The notes beneath the pieces were generated by a model. The model did no database searches. It saw only the letters and a list, made by a program, of their open reading frames with translations, and was not told the origin of the DNA. Position numbers and translations under genes: made by a program. A stretch of DNA of 64,000 nucleotides from Actinomycetes bacterium (GTDB lineage Bacteria; Actinomycetota; JAICYB01): assembly GCA_025934435.1 (NCBI GenBank), contig JAICYB010000002.1:1-64000 (forward strand), written 5' to 3'. Within the stretch, counting starts at the first letter, position 1. Each line of letters opens with the position of its first letter. Below, in pieces: positions 60,631-64,000 of this stretch.

Positions 60631-61818
60631 ATGCCGAAGCCGAAAAATGTGCTCGACGGCCATCTGCTGACACCATCCGACATCGGAGACGTCAACCGAT
60701 CGCGCGTGATCCAGGCGTTCTGCGACTACGGACCGCTCTCCCGCGCCGACCTCGCGAAGATGGCGGGCGTCACCCGGGCGACGATCGGCAACATCGTGCT
60801 CGGGCTTCTCGAAGCCGGCCTCATCGAGGAGGTCGAGGCTCCCGAGCGGTCCGGACGTGTCGGCAAACCCGCGCGACCGCTGTGGTTCGGTCCGGGCGCA
60901 GGGCTCTCCGGTGCCGTTTCGATCGAATCAGATCGCGTGCAAGCCGCGCTCGTGAACGCGCGTGGAGACGTCATCGACGAAGCCGAAGGCACCTTCCCGA
61001 AGGACGCAACACAGGACGCCGTCGTCCACGTCGTCGCGACGGCATTGCGAGCCGTGATGCCTCGTCCGGCGAAAGACGTGCTCGGCATCGGCATCACGAT
61101 CCCGGGCGTCGTCGACACGGCCACCGGATCGGTCATGGGATCGGGACAACTCCCGATGCTGCGCGGGACGAAGCTCAGCGACGAGATCACGGAGCGTTTC
61201 GAGCGTCGCGTCCTGATCGACAACGACTCCCGCGCGCAAGCGCTCGGCGAGAAGTGGTTCGGCAAGGGAAGGCAAGTGCAGACGTTCGCGTCGGTACAGA
61301 CCGGACACGGCATCGGCGTCGGACTCGTGATCGGTGGTGTCGTACTGCGCGGCCCGCACGGTGAAGCGGGTGAGGCGGGACACACACAGGTCGTGCAGGA
61401 CGGAGCGCTCTGCCGCTGCGGACTACACGGATGCTGGGAAACGATCGCGACGCTCGACTGGCTGCGCGCCGAAGCGTCGCGCATGGGGATGAAAGGGAGC
61501 AAGACGCTCGACGCGAAAGTGCTCGCCGCGCAAACCGACGATGCGTCGCGCGACTTGCTGCGCCGTTACGCCGGCAACATCGCCATCGGATTCGCGAACC
61601 TGGCGCACGTGCTGCGACCGTCGCTGTTCATCCTCCACGGCGACGCGGCGCGCGGCGGTGAAACGTTCCGTCGGTTGATCGAGGACGAGACCAGATCGCG
61701 CGTCCTGCCGCACATCCGAAAGAGCGTCGAAGTCGTCACGTCGGACCTCGATGTGCGCGCGGGGCTGCTGGGCGCCGCGGGCCTCGTCCTGTCGGAGACC
61801 TTCCACCTTTCCATCTGA
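60631..61818 (+). CDS. ROK-family transcriptional repressor
   Basis: 395 aa. N-terminal winged HTH (about 15-80: NRSRVIQAFCDYGPLSRADLAKMAGVTRATIGNIV in outline) followed by a ROK domain: GIGITIPGVVDTATG, catalytic-type NDSRAQALGEKWFG, and the zinc motif CRCGLHGCWE. NagC/XylR-like repressors sense sugars or sugar phosphates. The ATP-binding N-terminal phosphate loop is degenerate, fitting a regulator rather than a kinase. Leaderless start likely. Followed after 22 bp by a ROK kinase-like gene. Confidence 0.92.
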   Translation: MPKPKNVLDGHLLTPSDIGDVNRSRVIQAFCDYGPLSRADLAKMAGVTRATIGNIVLGLLEAGLIEEVEAPERSGRVGKPARPLWFGPGAGLSGAVSIESDRVQAALVNARGDVIDEAEGTFPKDATQDAVVHVVATALRAVMPRPAKDVLGIGITIPGVVDTATGSVMGSGQLPMLRGTKLSDEITERFERRVLIDNDSRAQALGEKWFGKGRQVQTFASVQTGHGIGVGLVIGGVVLRGPHGEAGEAGHTQVVQDGALCRCGLHGCWETIATLDWLRAEASRMGMKGSKTLDAKVLAAQTDDASRDLLRRYAGNIAIGFANLAHVLRPSLFILHGDAARGGETFRRLIEDETRSRVLPHIRKSVEVVTSDLDVRAGLLGAAGLVLSETFHLSI

Positions 61819-61829
61819 CGACCCGTCAG
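61815..61829 (+). repeat. Inverted repeat CTGACG-ACC-CGTCAG
   Basis: A perfect 6-bp inverted repeat with a 3-base centre, overlapping the stop of the repressor gene and lying 11 bp before the next ATG. May be a second operator or a short RNA hairpin that lowers read-through. Confidence 0.45.
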
Positions 61830-61840
61830 GTGTGATATGT

Positions 61841-62587
61841 ATGGAATCAATGCAAATTCCGTTGGCGTGCGTCGAGGTCGGGGGCGGGAGCATCCAGACC
61901 GTTTTCTTCGACAACGGTTCCGTCCGCATGCTCGACGGAGCCCACCACCCCGAGGACGCCACGCTCGCCATCGCCGTCCCCGGGATCATCGGTGAGGGCA
62001 TCGTCACGGAAGCGACGAATCTCGGGTGGCGGAACACCGATCCGGTCGAAGCCCTCGGACTTCGGGGTCCGGCAACCTTCGTCGCGAACGACGCGGAAGC
62101 CGCCGCCCTCGGCGAAGCGGCGCTGCGCGACGGACCGCCGGCGCTCGTCTATATAGGGATCGGAACGGGGATCGGCGGTGCCGTCGTCCGCGACGGCGAA
62201 GTCGTCCGCGCGAACCTGTTCGGACACAACGCGGCGGGCTACGGCCACGCCTTCGGGACGACCCGCTGCCGCTGCGGCCGCGTCGGTTGCCTCGAGACCG
62301 TCGCCGCGGGCTGGGCGCTTCCCGATCCGATCGACGTCGCGCACTTCGCGCATCTCGCATCGTGCGTGGCGAGCGCGATCGACCGTCTCGACATCGCGAG
62401 CGAGGGGATCGTTGTGATCGGCGGCGGGATCGGTCGCCGCTACCCCGTCCTCATCGACCTCGTCGCGGCGCGCCTGCACCGAGACGTGCAACCGACGGCG
62501 GCGCCGGACGATGCGAAGTCGGCGGCGGCCTGGGGACTGCGGTTTGCGCTCGGCCGAAAGCGTCGTACGCTCGCGGCCGGTACATGA
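61841..62587 (+). CDS. ROK-family protein, probable sugar kinase-like
   Basis: 248 aa, no HTH. AIAVPGIIGEGIV, catalytic Asp in FVANDAEAAALGEAAL, phosphate loop VYIGIGTGIGGAVVRDGEV, and the zinc motif CRCGRVGCLETVA. The usual DXGGT first phosphate loop is changed to EVGGGSIQT, and the protein is short, so kinase activity is not certain. Probably acts on the sugar that controls the upstream repressor. The ATG at 61841 was chosen as the first in-frame start after the repressor gene. The end overlaps the next gene as ATGA. Confidence 0.83.
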   Translation: MESMQIPLACVEVGGGSIQTVFFDNGSVRMLDGAHHPEDATLAIAVPGIIGEGIVTEATNLGWRNTDPVEALGLRGPATFVANDAEAAALGEAALRDGPPALVYIGIGTGIGGAVVRDGEVVRANLFGHNAAGYGHAFGTTRCRCGRVGCLETVAAGWALPDPIDVAHFAHLASCVASAIDRLDIASEGIVVIGGGIGRRYPVLIDLVAARLHRDVQPTAAPDDAKSAAAWGLRFALGRKRRTLAAGT

Positions 62588-64000
62588 ACCGGATCTTCTC
62601 TTTCGCACAGACCGACGCCGGACTGAAGGTCGCCGGCATCGTCGCGGCCGTCCTGCTCGTGACGTCGATCGCTTCGTTCGGCGCGAACAAGAAGCAGCCG
62701 AACGAGGCGATCACCTCGCCCCCTCCGACACCCGGTGCGGTCTCGGCTTCGTCATCGGGGACACCGACGTCGACGCCCGTGACGACGAACGGGGCTCCGA
62801 GCCCCGCGACGGCTCCGCAGGTCTCATCCGTCCTGCTGTGTTGTCCGCAGCTGCCGAAAGGCGCGACCTTCGGACTTCGCACGCAAGGCGTCACCGCGAA
62901 ACAGGTGCGCGTCGGGTTCTCCGGCAACTTCGACAACTGCGGCGACACCGCGAGTCTCGTCGAGTCGCTGCCGCCCGGTCTCGTCGGCGATCCCGTCAAG
63001 GCGATCGACACGTTCGCGCGGTACGTGAACGACCACGGTGGGATCGGGGGCCGTCAGTACACGCCGGACATCGTCCAGGACGGTGGGTCGGGGTGCCCGG
63101 ACCGGAACATCCCCGCCGCGGTGAAGATGGCCGATCAGGACAAGGACTTCCTGATGGCGCCGGGGCTCCACGTCGAGTCCGACTACATCATCAAAGAGCA
63201 CCTTCCCGTCTGGGGCGGACGAGACGATCCGACATCGCTCGCACATTACGGCGCGAACGGGTTCGAGCTGCTCGAGCCGATCACGCCGACGATCGATACG
63301 TGGGCCGGCTTCGGCTACTACTACCTCCACACGACGAACAAGGGCGGCGCGAATCCCGGCTGCCTCATCCGCATCTCGAATGGCGCGAGCGGGAACTGGG
63401 ACTACGCGCAGAAGCGATTGCGCGACGACATGAAGTCACACGGGATCGCGTTCGTCGACGAGTACACGTTCCAGGACGACGTCTCCACGGCGCAGCAACA
63501 GGCGGACACGATCGCCATACGCGAGCGTGACCGCGGCTGTCAGCACGTGTACTTCCTCGCCGGGAATCCCATCGGACTCATCTTCTTCACGAGTGCGGCA
63601 ACGAAGAACCACTGGTTCCCGCACAAGTGGACGTGGACGGGCTACACGGCCCTCGTCGACGACGACAAGATCGGCAAAGCGATGGATCCGACTCAGTGGC
63701 GCAACGCCGTCGGACTCAGCTACCGACTGCCGGCCGGCGCATCGCCCTACGACGGCAACTGCAAGAACATCTACGAGCATTACAACGGCAACGACGGGAA
63801 CGGCGACTCCGCCTCCGTGAAGCTCGCCTGCGGCGCCGTTCTTTCGACGGCTGAGATGATGAAGCGTGGCATCGCGATCACCGGCAGGCTCGATGCGGAT
63901 TCCTTCGTGCTCGGCGCGAATGCGATCAAGAACAACTTCTTCTGGGACGCGCACGTCCCGATGGAGTTCGACATACCGAGCGTGCACGGACCGTTCAAGA
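62584..64000 (+). CDS. Substrate-binding protein of branched-chain amino acid ABC type (partial)
   Basis: At least 472 codons, open at the window end. N-terminal hydrophobic helix (about 15-35), a Pro/Thr/Ser-rich linker (about 45-80), then a Peripla_BP_6-like fold: QVRVGFSGNFDNCGD, YVNDHGGIGGRQYTPDIV, VWGGRDDPTSLAHYGANGF, YYLHTTNKGGANPGCLIRI. The N-terminus looks like a membrane anchor rather than a lipobox. Possible ligands are amino acids or amides. ATG overlaps the ROK gene stop (ATGA), so both belong to one operon. Downstream transport genes would lie beyond the window. Confidence 0.8.
   Translation, partial: MNRIFSFAQTDAGLKVAGIVAAVLLVTSIASFGANKKQPNEAITSPPPTPGAVSASSSGTPTSTPVTTNGAPSPATAPQVSSVLLCCPQLPKGATFGLRTQGVTAKQVRVGFSGNFDNCGDTASLVESLPPGLVGDPVKAIDTFARYVNDHGGIGGRQYTPDIVQDGGSGCPDRNIPAAVKMADQDKDFLMAPGLHVESDYIIKEHLPVWGGRDDPTSLAHYGANGFELLEPITPTIDTWAGFGYYYLHTTNKGGANPGCLIRISNGASGNWDYAQKRLRDDMKSHGIAFVDEYTFQDDVSTAQQQADTIAIRERDRGCQHVYFLAGNPIGLIFFTSAATKNHWFPHKWTWTGYTALVDDDKIGKAMDPTQWRNAVGLSYRLPAGASPYDGNCKNIYEHYNGNDGNGDSASVKLACGAVLSTAEMMKRGIAITGRLDADSFVLGANAIKNNFFWDAHVPMEFDIPSVHGPFK

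Noticed and set aside
1-64000. Mobile elements, prophage, integrase or CRISPR-Cas
   Set aside because: No transposase, integrase, phage structural gene, terminal inverted repeats or regular spacer arrays seen on either strand.

Overview
This is a GC-rich, very gene-dense chromosomal window of about 66 protein genes and one tRNA gene. It carries no insertion sequence, phage gene, CRISPR array or rRNA. The best guess is a deep-branching or uncultivated member of the Actinomycetota. Three things point there: a Tad pilus operon in the order tadA, tadBC, flp, tadE, tadE-like next to a DUF1998 helicase (the actinobacterial 'helicase/secretion neighbourhood'); SARP, class E sortase, DUF5667 and cyclase-ATPase-TPR regulators; and many start codons that sit 6-8 bases after a TANNNT -10 element, as in leaderless actinobacterial transcripts. 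The lineage is an inference from gene content, not from a marker gene.

Layout. 1-10.8 kb: tail of the helicase; a minus-strand operon of ECF sigma factor, class E sortase, DUF5667 membrane protein and FN3 surface protein; a plus-strand HtrA protease, ABM monooxygenase and LuxR response regulator; then the minus-strand Tad operon. 11-14.4 kb: Hsp20, a frameshifted DUF72 gene, a lipoprotein, a patatin phospholipase and a selenocysteine tRNA (selC). 14.4-22.8 kb: secreted CARDB/PPC protein, a STAS plus MEDS/anti-sigma kinase pair behind a SigB/SigF-like promoter, a 963-residue secreted Ig-like protein, mtnA, a ParB-like protein and a SARP regulator.

22.85-32.3 kb is the most unusual block: nine same-strand, closely spaced or overlapping genes. 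They encode two copper-binding (double cupredoxin) lipoproteins, two membrane sensor halves, a GAF-PP2C-HATPase phosphatase/kinase, two STAS antagonists, an unknown protein and a CrtI-like FAD oxidoreductase. This looks like an envelope redox or copper input wired into a partner-switching stress response. 32.3-38.1 kb: a repetitive secreted protein, a methyltransferase, purH-purN, and a WxL-like surface pair.

38.1-48.7 kb is central metabolism: sucD and sucC split by an opposite-strand RTX gene, a B12-binding mutase domain feeding succinyl-CoA, a ketopantoate reductase-like protein, a DsbA-family protein, an AbiEi/DUF559 protein, and accD-accA. 48.7-64 kb: MgtC, a 1095-residue cyclase-ATPase-TPR regulator, the MoxR-DUF58-transglutaminase operon, PcrA/UvrD helicase, a Calx-beta secreted protein, an alpha/beta hydrolase facing a ROK repressor over a 30-bp palindromic intergenic region, a ROK kinase and a solute-binding protein cut by the window end.

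Compactness is a theme. Many neighbours overlap as ATGA or GTGA, two appear to start at CTG inside CTGA, and four convergent pairs share interlocked 4-bp stop codons.
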